A stretch of DNA of 64,000 nt from the NCBI RefSeq assembly GCF_045679555.1, contig NC_092100.1:30629106-30693105 (forward strand). The letters are read 5' to 3'. Positions 10,865 through 23,455 of this stretch are shown piece by piece. The notes below the pieces were generated by a model. The model had not been told where the DNA came from and searched no databases. It saw nothing but the letters and a program-made list of their open reading frames with translations. The position numbers and the translations under genes are program-made. This DNA is from Salvelinus alpinus (lineage: Eukaryota; Chordata; Actinopteri; Salmoniformes; Salmonidae). Every line of letters starts with the position of its first letter. Positions within the stretch are counted from its first letter, which is position 1.

Positions 10865-12482
10865 CAGTTGAAGTCGGAGGTTTACATACACTTAGGTTGG
10901 AGTCATTAAAACTCGTTTTTCAACCACTCCACAAATTTCTTGTTAACAAACTATAGTTTTTCTTCTTTGTGCATGACATAAGTAATTTTTCCAACAAGTG
11001 TTTACAAACAGATTATTTCACTTAAAATTCACTGTATCACAATTCCAGTGGGTCAGACGTTTACATACACAAAGTTGACTGTGCCTTTAAACAGCTTGGA
11101 AAATTCCAGATAATGATTTCATGGCTTTAGAAGCTTCTGATAGGCTAATTGACATCATTTGAGTCAATTGGAGGTGTACCTGTTGATGTATTTCAAGGCC
11201 TACCTTCAAACTCAGTGCCCCTTTGCTTGAAATCATGGGAAAATCACATGAAATCAGCCAAGACCTCAGAACAAAAATTGTAGACCTCCACAAGTCTGGT
11301 TCATCCTTGGGAGCAATTTCCAAACGCCTGAAGGTACCACGTTCATCTGTACAAACAATAGTATGCAACTATAAACACCATGGGACCACGCAGCCGTCAT
11401 ACCGCTCAGGAAGGAGACGCGTTCTGTCTCCTAGAGATTAACGTACTTTGGTGCGAGAAGTGCAAATCAATCCCAGAACATCAGCAAAGGACCTTGTGAA
11501 GATGCTGGAGGAAACAGGTACAAAAGTATCTATATCCACAGTAAAACAAGTCCTATATCGACATAACCTGAAAGGCTGCTCAGCAAGGAAGAAGCCACTG
11601 CTCCAAAACCGCCATAAAAAAAGCCAGACTACGGTTTGCAACTGCACATGGGGACAAAGATCATACTTTTTGGAGAAATGTCCTCTGGTCTGATGAAACA
11701 AAAATAGAACTGTTTGGCCATAATGACCATCGTTATGTTTGGTGGAAAAAGGGGGAGGATTGCAAGCCAAAGAACCCCATCCCAACCGTGAAGCACGGGG
11801 TGGCAGCATCATGTTGTGGGGGTGCTATGCTGCAAGAGGGACTGGTGCACTTCACAAAATAGATTGCATCATGAGGGAGGAACATTCTGTGGATATATTG
11901 AAGCAACATCTCAAGACATCAGTCAGGAAGTTAAAGCTTGGTCACAAATTGGTCTCCCAAATGGACAATGACCCCAAGCATACTTCCTAAGTTGTGTGAA
12001 AATGCCTTAAGGACAACAAAGTCAAGGTATTGGAGTGGCCATCACAAAGCCCTGACCTCAATCCTACAGAAAATGTGTGGGCAGAACTGAAAAAGCGTGT
12101 GCGAGCAAGGAGGCCTACACACCTGACTCAGTTACTCCGGCTCTTTCAGGAGGAATGGGCCAAAATTCACCCGACTTAATGTGGGAAGCTTGTGGAAGGC
12201 TACTCGAAACGTTTGACCCAGTTAAACAACAATTTAAAGTTAATTCTACCAAATACTGAGTTTATGTAAACTTCTGACCCACTGGGAATGTGATGAGAGA
12301 AATAAAAGCTGAAATAAATCATTCTCTCTACTATTATTCTGGCATTTCACATTCTTAAAATGAAGTGGTGATCCTAACTGACCTAAAACAGGGATTTTTT
12401 ACTAGGATTAAATGTCAGGAAGTGTGAAAACTGAGTTTAAATGTATTTGGCTAAGGTGTATGTAAACTTCCGACTTCAACTG
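10865..12482 (+). mobile_element. Sleeping Beauty-like Tc1 transposon, full length
   Basis: It starts CAGTTGAAGTCGGAGGTTTA and ends with the complement, flanked by TA (10863-10864, 12483-12484). Total length is 1618 bases, the size of salmonid Tc1 elements of the group from which Sleeping Beauty was reconstructed. Inner direct-repeat copies of the type GTGGGTCAGACGTTTACAT occur inside each end (IR/DR arrangement). The transposase gene is broken. Confidence 0.92.
11235..12259 (+). pseudogene. Sleeping Beauty-like transposase pseudogene
   Basis: The frame starts [20 protein letters not shown] with the first helix-turn-helix, then [13 protein letters not shown] and the GRRR AT-hook-like motif. 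A TAA stop follows LSPRD (11439-11441). The next segment has EVQINPRTSAKDLVKMLEET and RHNLKGCSARKKP, then a frameshift near 11630. The catalytic part is in other frames: [45 protein letters not shown], and the NP..ENVWAELKKRVRA region. The C-terminus NSTKY is present. All parts of the protein are represented, but at least one stop and two frame breaks make it inactive. Confidence 0.88.
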
Positions 12483-12484
12483 TA

Positions 12485-12834
12485 TGGGTATCAAATCAGT
12501 CAAAAAAAAAATAACTTACAGTGAAATGCTTCCTTACAAGCCCTTAACCAACAATGGAAAAGAAAGATAAGAGTTAAGAAATATATTTACTAGATAAACT
12601 AAAGTTAATCAAGTAAATGAGCAACAATAAAATATCAGTAACGAGGCTATATACAGGGGGTACCGGCACTGTGTCAATGTGCGGGGGCACAGGTTAGTCG
12701 AGGTAATTGAGGTAATATGTACATGTAGGTAGGGGTAAAGTGACTATGCATAGATAATAAACAGCGTGTAACAGCAGTGTAAAATCTGAATTATTATGGG
12801 GATGAGTGAAACTTTAAATACACATACGCTATAC
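12485..12834 (-). mobile_element. LINE 3' UTR fragment
   Basis: It contains CAGTGAAATGCTTCCTTACA, GAGGCTATATACAGGGGGTA and a CAATGTGCGGGGGCACAGG segment. The same blocks occur in the LINE at 44945-48340. It lies between two DNA transposons and has no coding part. Confidence 0.7.
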
Positions 12835-12836
12835 TA

Positions 12837-14230
12837 CACTGAACAAAACTGTTGGTCCCATGTTTCATGAGCTGAATCAAAGATCCCCGAAATTTTCCAT
12901 ACACACAAACAGCTTATTTCTCTCCAATTTTGTGCACTAATTTGTTTGCAATCCATGTTGGTGATCATTTCTCCTTAGCAAATATAATTATTCCACCTGA
13001 CAGGTGTGGCATATCATATAGAAGTTGATTCAAAGGCATGATCATTACACAGGTGCACCTTGTTCTGGGGACAGTAAAAGGCCACTCTAAAATGTGTTTT
13101 GTCATACAACACAATGCCAAATATGTCTCAAGTTTTGAGGGAGCGTGTAATTGGCATGCTGACTGCAACAATGTCCACCAGAGATGTTGCCAGAGAATTT
13201 AATGCGAATTTCTCTACCATAAGCTGCCTCCAACATTGTTTTAAAGAATTTTGCAGTACTTCCAACCGGCCTCACAACCGCAGACCACATGTAACCATGC
13301 CAGCTCAGGACCTCCACATCTGGCTTCTTTACCTTAGACCAGTCACCCGGAGAGCTGATGAAATTGTGGGTTTGCACAACCAAAGAATTGTCAGAAACCT
13401 TCTCAGGGAAGCTCATCTGCGTGCTTGTCATCCTCACTAGGGTTTTGACCTGACTGCAGTTCAATGTCGTAACCGACTTAAGTGGGCAAATCCTCACCTT
13501 CGATGGCCACTGGCACGCTGGAGAAGTGTGCTCTTCACGGATGAATACCGCTTTCCACTCTACCAAGCAGATGGCAGACAGTGTGTATGGTGTTGTGTTA
13601 GCGAGCGGTTTGCTGATATCAACTTTGTGAACAGAGTGGCCCATGGTGGCGGTGGGGTTATTGTATGGGCAGACATAAGCTACGGACAACGAACACAGTT
13701 GCATTTTATCTATGGCAATTTGAATGCCATTCATCCACTGCCATCGCCTCATGTTTCAGCATGATAATGCACTGTACACAAATCCTGGAACCTGAAAATG
13801 TCCCAGTTCTTCCATGGCCTGGACATGTCACCCATTGAGCATGTTTGGGATTCTCTGGATCAATGTGTACGACAGCATGTTCCACTTCCCACCAATATCC
13901 AGCAACTTCGCACAGCCATTGAAAAGGACTGGAACAACATTCCACAGGCCACAATCAACAGCCTGATCAACTTTATGCGAAGGAGATGTATCACACTGCA
14001 TGGGGCAAATGGTGGTCACACCAGATACTGACTTGTTTTCTGATCCACGCCCCTAGCTTTTCATTAAGGTATATTTGACCAACATGTGAAATACATGTGA
14101 AGTCACAGTCATGTGAAATACATAGATTTGGGCCTAATGAATTTATTTTAAATGACTGATTTCTATATATGAACTGTAACTCAGTATAATCTTTGAAATT
14201 GTTGCATGTTGGGTTCATATTTTAGTTCAG
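12837..14230 (+). mobile_element. Tc1-like transposon (family D), degenerate
   Basis: The left end is TA then CACTGAACAAAA, and the right end TTTAGTTCAG then TA. Broken transposase frames on the plus strand: LRERVIGMLTATMSTRDVAR and SRRADEIV-like helix-turn-helix pieces (13120-13440), LFTDEYRFPLYQADGRQCVW and GGGGVIVWADISYGQRTQLH (13520-13740), and SPIEHVWDSLDQCVRQHVPL to RRRCITLHGANGGHTRY (13830-14030). A stop ends the first segment at 13438-13440 and part of the middle is deleted. Same family as the element at 34678-37977. Confidence 0.85.
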
Positions 14231-15428
14231 TATAGATAGAATTATGGCAATATCTAAGATACTGTTCTATGGTGAAATATAACTAGACATTTGGTCCAAT
14301 GTTAGAAAGCTCCATGAAAATAACTGATTTTCTGAGATTGTGAAACATGTTAATGGTCAGGCCTGCAGCTGCAGATTCCTGTTTATTAATGGTCTGTCAT
14401 AGCATAGGTTGCTCTCTTTTGTAGCTCTCTCTATCTCTACTCTGGTAGAGGCTTGCATTGGTATGGGTATTTATAATGTTGTGAACGATGCAACATTTAC
14501 ATATCGTGATGTGAGTGAAATGATGTGAAAAGTAAAATGTGCTGGAATGTGTTTGTGTGTGATGAGGAGCTGGGTGCTGACATGCAGACATGATTTATTG
14601 TAGCGTATTTTCTCATTTCACATCAGCGAAAGTTATACACAGCGACAGATTGTCCAGGAAGAATTTTCAGCATGCCAATGTCAAGCAGACAGGTTACTCT
14701 GGTGCGTGGGCCCAGCTCCAAGCATTACAGCCATTTTCATGGGAGGTCTTGGAGCCGGGGTTTAGTTTAGCCATCTGAAAGACAACTTTAAGAGACTCAC
14801 TCACTGAGAGGCTAAAGAACAAACCATGACCAACCCTCCCTCCCGCTGGCTGAAACTTAGTTTGAAGTTAAGTGTCTGCTTCAGAGAGAACTACCCAGAA
14901 AGCTTTGGTGCGGAGAGGCTGAGATACCCAGCTGTACAGGCTGTTGTGGGATCGGACATAGAGAGGTGGCTGCTGGGAGAGAGGGAGATGACTAAGTGGT
15001 TTATGTCAGTAGGCTGTAGAAGGTATTCTTAGCTTGTTTGTGTATAATGTAATATGTGGTGTGTGGTCTCTATATGTGGTCTATATGTGGTCTCTTTTTA
15101 TGGTGTTGTTTTGATGTTTTCTGTGTTCTGTCGCTAGCCTAGCACAGTATGCTCATGTATGATTTACTGTCTAGTTGTACACATGCTGTAGTATGGTATA
15201 TGATGGTAGATTCTTACTGATGTTCTATGCATAGTTGGCAGTAGCTGTTTGTATAGAAACCTCTGGATGTTGTTTGTTTCAGTGAGTATCAGAAACATTT
15301 TCATTGGCTCTATCTTGGTGCACTCTGCCACCTTATGGTGAGAAGATGCAATGATAGATGTATTGGATCATATATTTAGTTCCTTCATATTATGTATAAT
15401 AAATGAGATAATGTGTTTGTGCCCTTAG

Positions 15429-15963
15429 GTTTGAGCTGATGCGGATGTGCTGGCAGTACAACCCCAAGATGCGTCCCTCCTTCCTGGAGATCATCAACAG
15501 CCTCAAGGAGGAGCTGGAGCCTCCGTTCAGTGAGATGAGCTTCTTCTTCAGCGAGGAGAACAAGCCCCCGGACACTGAGGAGCTGGACATGGAGGTGGAG
15601 AACATGAAGAACGTGCCACTGGACCCTGCACCCAGCAGACCCCCCACTGCTGTTCCTCTGCCCTCCCAGGGACCCATGGGGGCCACAGGGGGCTCAGCGC
15701 CCCCTCCTCCCCAGCAGTTATCCCCAATGCAATGCCCTTCTAATACCCTGAAGGGACCTGGCTCTCCCTCCACCTCAGTCCCGGCTGCCTCTGTCTCGGC
15801 CTCCCCAGGCCTGGCCTTGGACAAGCACTCAGGACAGATATCGGCCAACGGGCCAGTGGTGGTGCTGCGGCCCAACTTTGAGGATACACAAAACTACGCT
15901 CACATGAACGGGGGGCGCAAGAATGAGCGGGCGCTGCCACTGCCCCAGTCTTCAGCCTGCTGA
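15429..15963 (+). CDS. igf1r: Insulin-like growth factor 1 receptor, last coding exon and stop
   Basis: After the CCCTTAG acceptor the frame continues [20 protein letters not shown], the end of the kinase domain (subdomain XI, with the invariant Arg of MRPSF), then a cytoplasmic tail of about 140 residues ending [11 protein letters not shown] and TGA. The tail keeps [18 protein letters not shown]; its Tyr-Ala-His-Met is the known docking site for the PI3K p85 subunit. Two differences from mammals stand out. The SFYYSEEN twin tyrosines are SFFFSEEN here. The short serine cluster is replaced by a roughly 60-residue Pro/Ser/Ala-rich insert ([17 protein letters not shown]..). The reading frame is intact. 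Confidence 0.96.
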
Positions 15964-16435
15964 TCCCCTCCTCCACCCTCAGCCAGATCACCCCACTCCT
16001 CCTCTTCTCACACAGGGTAACATAAACTTCTCCCCTGCTTTAGTTATGATGGGGTGATGGATGAGTGAATAACTGACACATTATACTACTCTACTGCAGT
16101 AGGAGTCTTTCATTTTTAAATAATATTATCAAGATTTATTATTGAATACCAAGACTGAGAAACAGCACAGAAACCTGCTAAAGCGTTTGGAGTATGGTGG
16201 CACAGAACGAACAACAACACTGGGAAGCTCTAGGGTTTACTTCTTGTTTAGTATTTGTTACTTTAAAAACATAATTAAAGAAGGACATCATCAATATTCC
16301 CTGACTGACAGGTATTGTAAGTGAGAGACAATAACTTTAAAAAAGAATTTGAAGCATATCTGCTAGAAAATCCAACAGACGAGCCCATTTAGATCATTTC
16401 TGAGAGAATAATGTGTATCTCTGAGTGTGTTTATA

Positions 16436-17815
16436 CTGCCTTCGGAAATTATTCAGAGCCCTTGACTTTTTCCACATTTTGTTACATTACAGCCTTGTTC
16501 TAAGATATTTTTTACCCTATAATGACAAAGCAAAAATAGATTTTGCAAGTATTCCTGGCCTTTGTTATGAGACTCGAAATTGAGCTCCGGTGCATACTGT
16601 TTCCATTGATCATCCTTGAGATGTTTCTACAACTTGATTGGAGTCCACGAGTGGTAAATTAAATTGATTGGACATGATTTGGAAAGGCACACACCTGTCT
16701 ATATAAGGTCCCACAGTTGACAGTGCACGTCAGAGCAAAAACCAAGCCATAAGGTCGAAGGAATTGTCCGTAGAGCTCCGAGACAAGATCTGGGGGGGTA
16801 CCCAAAAAAATCTGCAGCATTGAAGGTCCCCAAGAACACGGTGGCCTCCATCATTCTTAAATGGAAGAAGTTTGGCATCACCAAACCCGGCCAAACTAAG
16901 CAATCGGAGGAGAAGGGTCTTGGTCATGGAGGTGACCAAGAACCAGGTGGTCACTCTGACAGAGCTCCAAAGTTCCTCTGTGGAGATGGGAGACAACCAT
17001 CTCTGCAGCACTCCATCAGACATTTATGGTTGAGTGGCCAGACGGAAGCCACTCCTTAGTAAAAGGCATATGACAGCTTGCCTGGAGTTTGCCAAAAGGC
17101 ACCTAAAGGACTCTCAAACCATGAGAATCAAGATTCTCTGGTCTGATGAACCAAGATTGAACTCTTTGGCCTGAATGCCAAGGGTCACGTCTGGAGGAAA
17201 CCTGGTACCATCCCTGCGGTGAAGGATGTTTTTCAGCGGCAGGGAGACTAGTCAGGGTCAAGGCAAAGATGAACGGAGCAAAGCACAGAGAGATCCTTGA
17301 TGAAAACCTGCCCGGGACAAGTCTAAGCACGCAGCCAAGACAACTCGGGAGTGGCTTTGGAACAAGTCTCTGAATGTCTTTGAGTGGCCCAGCCAGAGCC
17401 CGACTTGAACCCGATCGAACATCTCTGGAGAGACCTGAAAATACCTGTGCAGCGACGCTCCCCATCCAACCTGACAGATCTTGAGAGGATCTGCAGAGAA
17501 GAATGGGAGAAACTCCTCAAATACATTTGTACCAAGCTTTTAGCATCATACCCAAGAATAATTGAGGCTGTAATCGCTGCCAAAGGTGCTTCAACAAAGT
17601 ACTGAGTAAAGGATCTGAATACTTATGTAAATGTAATGAAATTTTTTCATTTTTAATAGATTTGCTAAAATGTCTAAAAAACAGTTTTTGCTTTGTCATT
17701 ATGGGGTATTGTGTGTAGATTGATGAGGATTTTTAAAAATCCATTTTAGAATCAGGCTGTAACATAACAAAATGTGGAAAAAGCCAAGGGGTCCAAACAC
17801 ATTCCAAATGCACTG
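16436..17815 (+). mobile_element. Tc1-like transposon (family A) inside igf1r 3' UTR
   Basis: The ends read CTGCCTTCGGAAATTATTCA and the complement-type CATTCCAAATGCACTG. Degenerate plus-strand transposase pieces include KLSVELRDKI, EVTKNQVVTLTELQSSSVEM, ARRKPLLSKRHMTACLEF, RHLKDSQTMRIKILWSDEP, and the C-terminus RICREEWEKLLKYICTKLLA to AVIAAKGASTKY. Multiple deletions and stops make it inactive. If transcribed with igf1r, its inverted ends could pair. Confidence 0.85.
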
Positions 17816-18649
17816 TATTTCTATACCAACACATAATTCTCTCGACAGCAAGATATAGCTCCTCTTACAAACCTATTTTCATCTGTATACTTCTCCCACA
17901 TTTCAGACATTGATGTGTTCTGGACTAGGATAATTGGTTTTCCTGTAAATATTCCTGGAATGATTTCAGGAGTGGGTAGATATGATAGAGGGAGGGCAAT
18001 TGTGAATTGGACACATTTTTTGCCAAATCAAAGTTAGTAGTTTTCTCCTTCTTGCTCTTCATTTGTCCTTTTGATTTGACATGGAGAGAAACATAATCAA
18101 GCATCCTAAAAAAAACAAATTGCTGTTTATTTTGTTTTCTACTTCACAATTACAATCAAATTGTAAAAGGAATTTGCCTGTTTTCTCTTGTTTTTTCCCG
18201 AGTTACATCAGAGCCCTTATTGGATTCCTCTTCTATTGTATGTGTCATCTGAGAGATGAAAACACCAACATCACCAACAGAGACATTGAGCAAAAAGGAC
18301 TTGGCGCCAAAAATGCAACACATACAGAAACATACCTGAAGTGGAAGGTATTGGATCAGTTCTAATACAAGGAGAACTAAAGGACTCAACAGAACTTCAC
18401 CTTGTGACTATACATACGTCTGCTAAAAGCATGCGAGGCATTGTACGCAGCAGATCTTTTATAGACTCGTCATTAGTCTCTCTGTACAATTCAAACATTT
18501 ATATAAAGGTCTTACAGTTGTATGTTAGACCTTAGGATCATTTTCACACACATCATTGGTTTGTCACTTTTATAACTTTTGTACTGTTCAGATGTTCACC
18601 TGTACAGAATGAAGCTGCTATTTTATTATTTTTCTTTTTTAGATGTTAT

Positions 18650-18671
18650 ATATATATATATATATATATAA
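18650..18671. repeat. (TA)n microsatellite
   Basis: About 11 uninterrupted TA units in the presumed igf1r 3' UTR. Confidence 0.9.
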
Positions 18672-19812
18672 AGAAATCCTTCAGGTTTAATAGTTTATGA
18701 TCTCCACTACAGTCCATTTCTTATGCGTCATACTTCTCCAAGCAAAGAAAATGATAATTTAGATATAAAATGACTTTTCTCTCTTCTTTACCCCAGAAGG
18801 TTGTCTGTATCACCACATATTCTCCATTGCCTTTAACTTTTTTATGAACATGTTTTCCTTTGCATTCTTTTTTTGTAGATTTCTATATTATTATTGTTAT
18901 TATTATTATTAGTTTGAATGGACACCTTAGCTCCATGTGTGAGCGTGTACGTTTGTCACCCTTCTTGTACCAGTTGTCTAGCACTGCGCCCAGTTAATCC
19001 CCCCTAGGTGCAACTCAATCTCAGGTCGAAGTAAAGGTTTTGCTTTCTCCATACATTCTCATTACTGTCCTCTGCTTGTTTCACCTCTCTGTCGAGTCCA
19101 ATAGTGCCCTCTCCCCTCCCCTCCAGCCCCACACTGAAATGTACAGTATACCTGCCTCCCCCAGTGCCTCCTTTTGAAGTCAGGATTAGTTACACAGGAC
19201 CTTCTTTTTTTCTACTGCATCTGGTGTTTTAACCCATCCATTTTCCTGCCTCTCAATTAATAGGGCTAATTGGGTTGTCTTGTTTGCCTTAATTATCCCA
19301 ACCACTCACCATCCCCTCAAAGAAGACTCATCCATAATCATGGTTCTCTTTTTGTGTCTTAGATTTCAAACGCAGCATTACTGCTTATTCTCCTTTATCA
19401 TTCGATTCATTTCTGCTGTCATACTCATTCTCTTATGATGAAAGTGAAAACAGTTTCTGTTGTTATTCTCCTTAAACATGGCATCTGTAAACCAAATAAG
19501 GATGGGTTAAAGTCCAGGGAAGTGGTCACATTTCAATGTCATGAATGGAATAGGTCTTAGTGGGGGTGTCGGTATGAAAAATGTTTTTGAAGCACTTCTC
19601 CTTTTGAAAAAGTGTTGCTTGGTGATTATTTTTTCCTTCTTTGAAGGTTCTCTGTAGGATTGTTATTTATTTTTTTATTTTCCTTTTGTGATATCAGTTT
19701 AAATCACTGTATAAAGGCCCCATGATTCAGTATAAAGTTGGATTTTTTTATATGTATTTTCTTTGGTGTCATGACTGGGGATGTTTTTCTTTTTTTCCCT
19801 TCAAGTATATAT

Positions 19813-19820
19813 CTACCTCA
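19813..19820 (+). promoter_or_regulatory. Candidate let-7 site in igf1r 3' UTR
   Basis: CTACCTCA is a perfect 8-mer match to the let-7 family seed. Mammalian IGF1R is a reported let-7 target. An 8-mer occurs by chance about once in 65 kb per strand, so one hit in a 7.5-kb UTR is suggestive only. Confidence 0.4.
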
Positions 19821-20147
19821 CTCTTTTAAAATATATGTATGTGTATGAAAACAAAAGTACATCTCACCTTTTCTCATTAGTCCGTATAAGGTAACCTCAC
19901 AGTCCTCTGGATCCGGGTAGACCTCATTATCAATACACACCACACACACACCTAGGTTGGAGTGGAGATGGGATGTAGCTAGGGTGGTTCTAATTCTATT
20001 TAGTCCCATATGCTTAACGATTTCTGTATCAACTCAATTTTCTGCTGGTCCAAAGATTTTAAATAGAAAATAAAGTATGTTGGTAGTTAACTGAAAGTAT
20101 GAGGATTTTTAATGTATGTGGTACAGATTATGTTACAGGTTTGATTT

Positions 20148-20153
20148 AATAAA
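20148..20153 (+). terminator. Candidate proximal poly(A) signal of igf1r
   Basis: AATAAA in TTTAATAAAAGACATTGTCT, followed by a GT-rich stretch. It would give a 4.2-kb 3' UTR. Confidence 0.4.
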
Positions 20154-22883
20154 AGACATTGTCTGGCCTGTATTTCTCAGGAAATGGCTTAAGTCCGACT
20201 CATGGTTTGAGCGCTAACATGCTAACCTGGTTACCTAATAATGCTAACTTAGAATAACATCAAATGACTATTGTGATAGGAAGGGTTTACAGTAGGCTAC
20301 ACAAAGTCACAGTACAGTATGTATTGGTAGAGAGAAGGACACAGCCACCTCAGACATCCAGGGCCGTAGCCAAGACATTTTAATAAAGTTGAATCTCATT
20401 TACTGCATTTCTATACAATTTAAAAACTGTAAATTGCTATTTGGAGAACAGCAAAAACAACCATTGTCATATTGGTTGCTGTAGCTTCATTCACCTCAGT
20501 CGATCTACAAATACATAGCCTACTAGTTATACAATTAGATTAAAAACTATAATTGAAAATGTACAGAGTTGTTTAGCAGAAAAAGTATTTTATTAACAAA
20601 AGGTGAACAAATATGTTTGCTATACAGAACTTTTTTGTTGTTGCAGTTTTATAGTTCATTTCCTGCAATTCTACACATGACTTATGCCATGTTAATATGA
20701 TATCTGAGTGAGAGTAACTAACAAAATCAATGGAGGCCCCTTGGAAGTCTGGGCCCCTGGGTACGTGCACTGCGTTCCCGGTCAGTAATTTGGCCATGAT
20801 TACTACAAGTCTAGATAGCTAACTAGACTAATTTACCAATCTACAATGTTTTCTGACATGGGCTGATTGAGTGACTGTCAGTGACACACAAGAGAGAAAC
20901 TGCTGATGCACATCCAAGTTTCTAAATTGCACCTTGTGTATTCTATTATTCTAACTCTCAACAGTAAGTTGAGAGTTCCTTTTTTTAATTCAACATAATT
21001 ACGGAGGTCTGGACCTCGGTGTCCTCATATGTAGCTACACCCTGCAGAAATCCCATCTCCCCTCCTCCGCAAACAAGGATTTCACAACAAGAAATCCTCA
21101 GATCATACAGCTGCCAAGAAGGGTGAAGATGAACGATAACTTCTTTATTTTCAATTGTATCTATGTATTTAGGTAGATTTCAAACAAATCAGTATGTTGG
21201 AGTCAAGCAATTTTTTTAAAACAAAAAATGGGAAACATTGCATTTATCATCTTTAATCACTCAAGACATTTTGCAAGACAGAAATCCTTTGCTATTGTAA
21301 TATACTGTATATTGGAAAACAAGGTAGATCAGAGGATGTTTGGCTTTAGCCTGAATTCTGGATAACTAAACCACTACTGACATTGAAACAACTCCTGTAG
21401 AATGTTTGCCAACACTGGCTTCTGGTTTCAGCTTAAACATTTCTTCTTGTAAAAATGGTTATTGCTAATATCCTATGTAAAGTACTGATTTCCCCTAAAG
21501 TAAAACTGACGGCACTTATTTCTGTGAAACCCTCTTGGTGAAGACAACATAAACCATACTCACATACTCCTACACTCAATAGCCCCACAAGTTCTCAAAG
21601 TCAGTGCTACAAATGCAAAAATATGCTTTGTCCCTTATGTTGCTGGGAGCAGTTGAGTGTGGAAATAGCTGGCCTTAGAGAGATATTAGGTCAATATGGA
21701 GTAATTGTGGTACATGAAGGCAAACACAGGTTAAGACACCACATACTCTGTCCTGGGAGGGATGTCTCAAAGCAGACCAACTGTAGAAAGAACATCTCCA
21801 GCTGTCTGCTGCTGCTCCACCTCCTCATGCATCTGACAGACAGGACACTGTTGGTTCCTCTGTACTCCTTCATCATCTAATCTCTCCATCCTATCCACCT
21901 GCTCCTAATGACTCACTTTTCTAAATAGCACCTACAAAGCTCCCACATTCAAATATTGTCGTATTTTTTTTGTCCCCTGTTAAGATTTTTTAAACCGTTC
22001 CAATTGGCTTGGAATAGACTTAAACTCTGAATAGACTCAGATGTTGAGGTAGTTGATGTTAATGTCCCTTCATTGTAATCTTCATTATCCTCCTCATTGT
22101 GATTAGTCTTTCGACTGCACCCCCTGCTTTCTCTATTCTACTGCTGCTGATAATGGCGCTGCTTCAAAAAAGGGTGTCTCAATCTGTGGGTGTAAATCCT
22201 CTAAGACTGGGCCAATATCAATGGAAGTGTTTGGATTTAGACCTCACATTCTCATCAAAAGGTCTTTGTCATTAAGGTTCATAGAAAGGTGAAGCTCTGA
22301 TTTTGTAGAGCAAAAGACAGGTGGAGTTGTGGGCATATAAACATGATTCTGATTAATGAGCGGAATGGAGAAAGGTTTTTGGTTCACAGCTCAACAAAAC
22401 CTGGAAGGCTTACGTGTTCAATATTCTGAAGTTATACTTTTTTTAGGCTGTAAAACCATGGGGGGGGGGGGGGGGGTGCAGCAAAAGAGACTTGGTTGGA
22501 TGAATGGCACATTGGCAGAAACAAATGGCTATATATATATATATACCCTTCCAGATTTTTAAGAAATAATTCAGATCACCGTTTTTAACAAGGGCCCTGT
22601 GCTTCTGTTGTTGAGTACAGTATAATGGATGGGAGTGTTTCACATTTAGATGTATTGTTTCTAGTGTTGGTGTCTGTAATGATAAAAGATAGAGACATGT
22701 GATATTTATTTCTTCTTTTTTTCAGTTATCAAAATGGGTTAAAGGGTTGGCCTGTTGCGAAGGGATTATTTGTTTTCTTGGAATGCTGGCTGTGTTCCTT
22801 AGTTATCAGAAGGTTACATACCTATTATAACCACAACTCAAGTAGATACATGGACATAAATAGTACAGGCATGTCCAGTAGAT

Positions 22884-22891
22884 TACGGGTA
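22884..22891 (+). promoter_or_regulatory. Candidate miR-99/100 site in igf1r 3' UTR
   Basis: TACGGGTA is a perfect 8-mer match for the miR-99/100 family seed (ACCCGUA). This CpG-containing word is rare in vertebrate DNA. IGF1R is a reported target of this family in mammals. Its location at 6.9 kb after the stop supports a UTR reaching the distal poly(A) signal. Confidence 0.5.
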
Positions 22892-23449
22892 GTCATGGCA
22901 GAGAGTAAATAGCATGACTAGAGTTTTAAGAAGAGTTGTTTACAGTAGAGAAATGGTTTCTTTTTGCATTGCCAATTCGCAAACATGGAGATAAGATTGA
23001 CTGAGAAGGTTGCATTTCAATTATTATTAATATAATTGTAATTGTATTTTCTTCAGAATGTTCTATATGCAAACCTCAGGTTTATAGAAGATGCATCCAT
23101 GCAATCAAATCGCAATAATGAGCTTGAGGTTTATCAGTATAATTTTTCAGGCACTGTTGTTCTGCTTTGCATTCCGACAACTTCAAAAAGGGGCCTTGAT
23201 CTACTGAGAAGATTTTACTTCGTTTTTATTTACCTATACTTTCACAAAATCTGAATCTCTGTGTCATTTCAATGATTGGCAAATAGATTTGGTTAAACAG
23301 CTTGGCTAGACTCTGTCTTTTTGCAAGTTCTGTATCTGAGGCCTCCTGGTTTTTCACACGTATACGGTAGTTGAGATGGTGTCTTTTTGACATGCCATTC
23401 TCTTAATGTGTATCTATGAGAATTTCTTGTATTTTTTTCTTAAAATTTG

Positions 23450-23455
23450 AATAAA
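23450..23455 (+). terminator. Candidate distal poly(A) signal of igf1r
   Basis: AATAAA within TTGAATAAAAAAGTGAATGA. It sits about 60 bases before the LTR insertion and 7.5 kb after the stop codon, matching the length of mammalian IGF1R 3' UTRs. Confidence 0.5.

Noticed and set aside
18023-18030. Candidate miR-182 site (TTGCCAAA) in the igf1r UTR
   Set aside because: A common AT-rich word, and I know of no strong precedent sufficient to list it; left out as likely chance.
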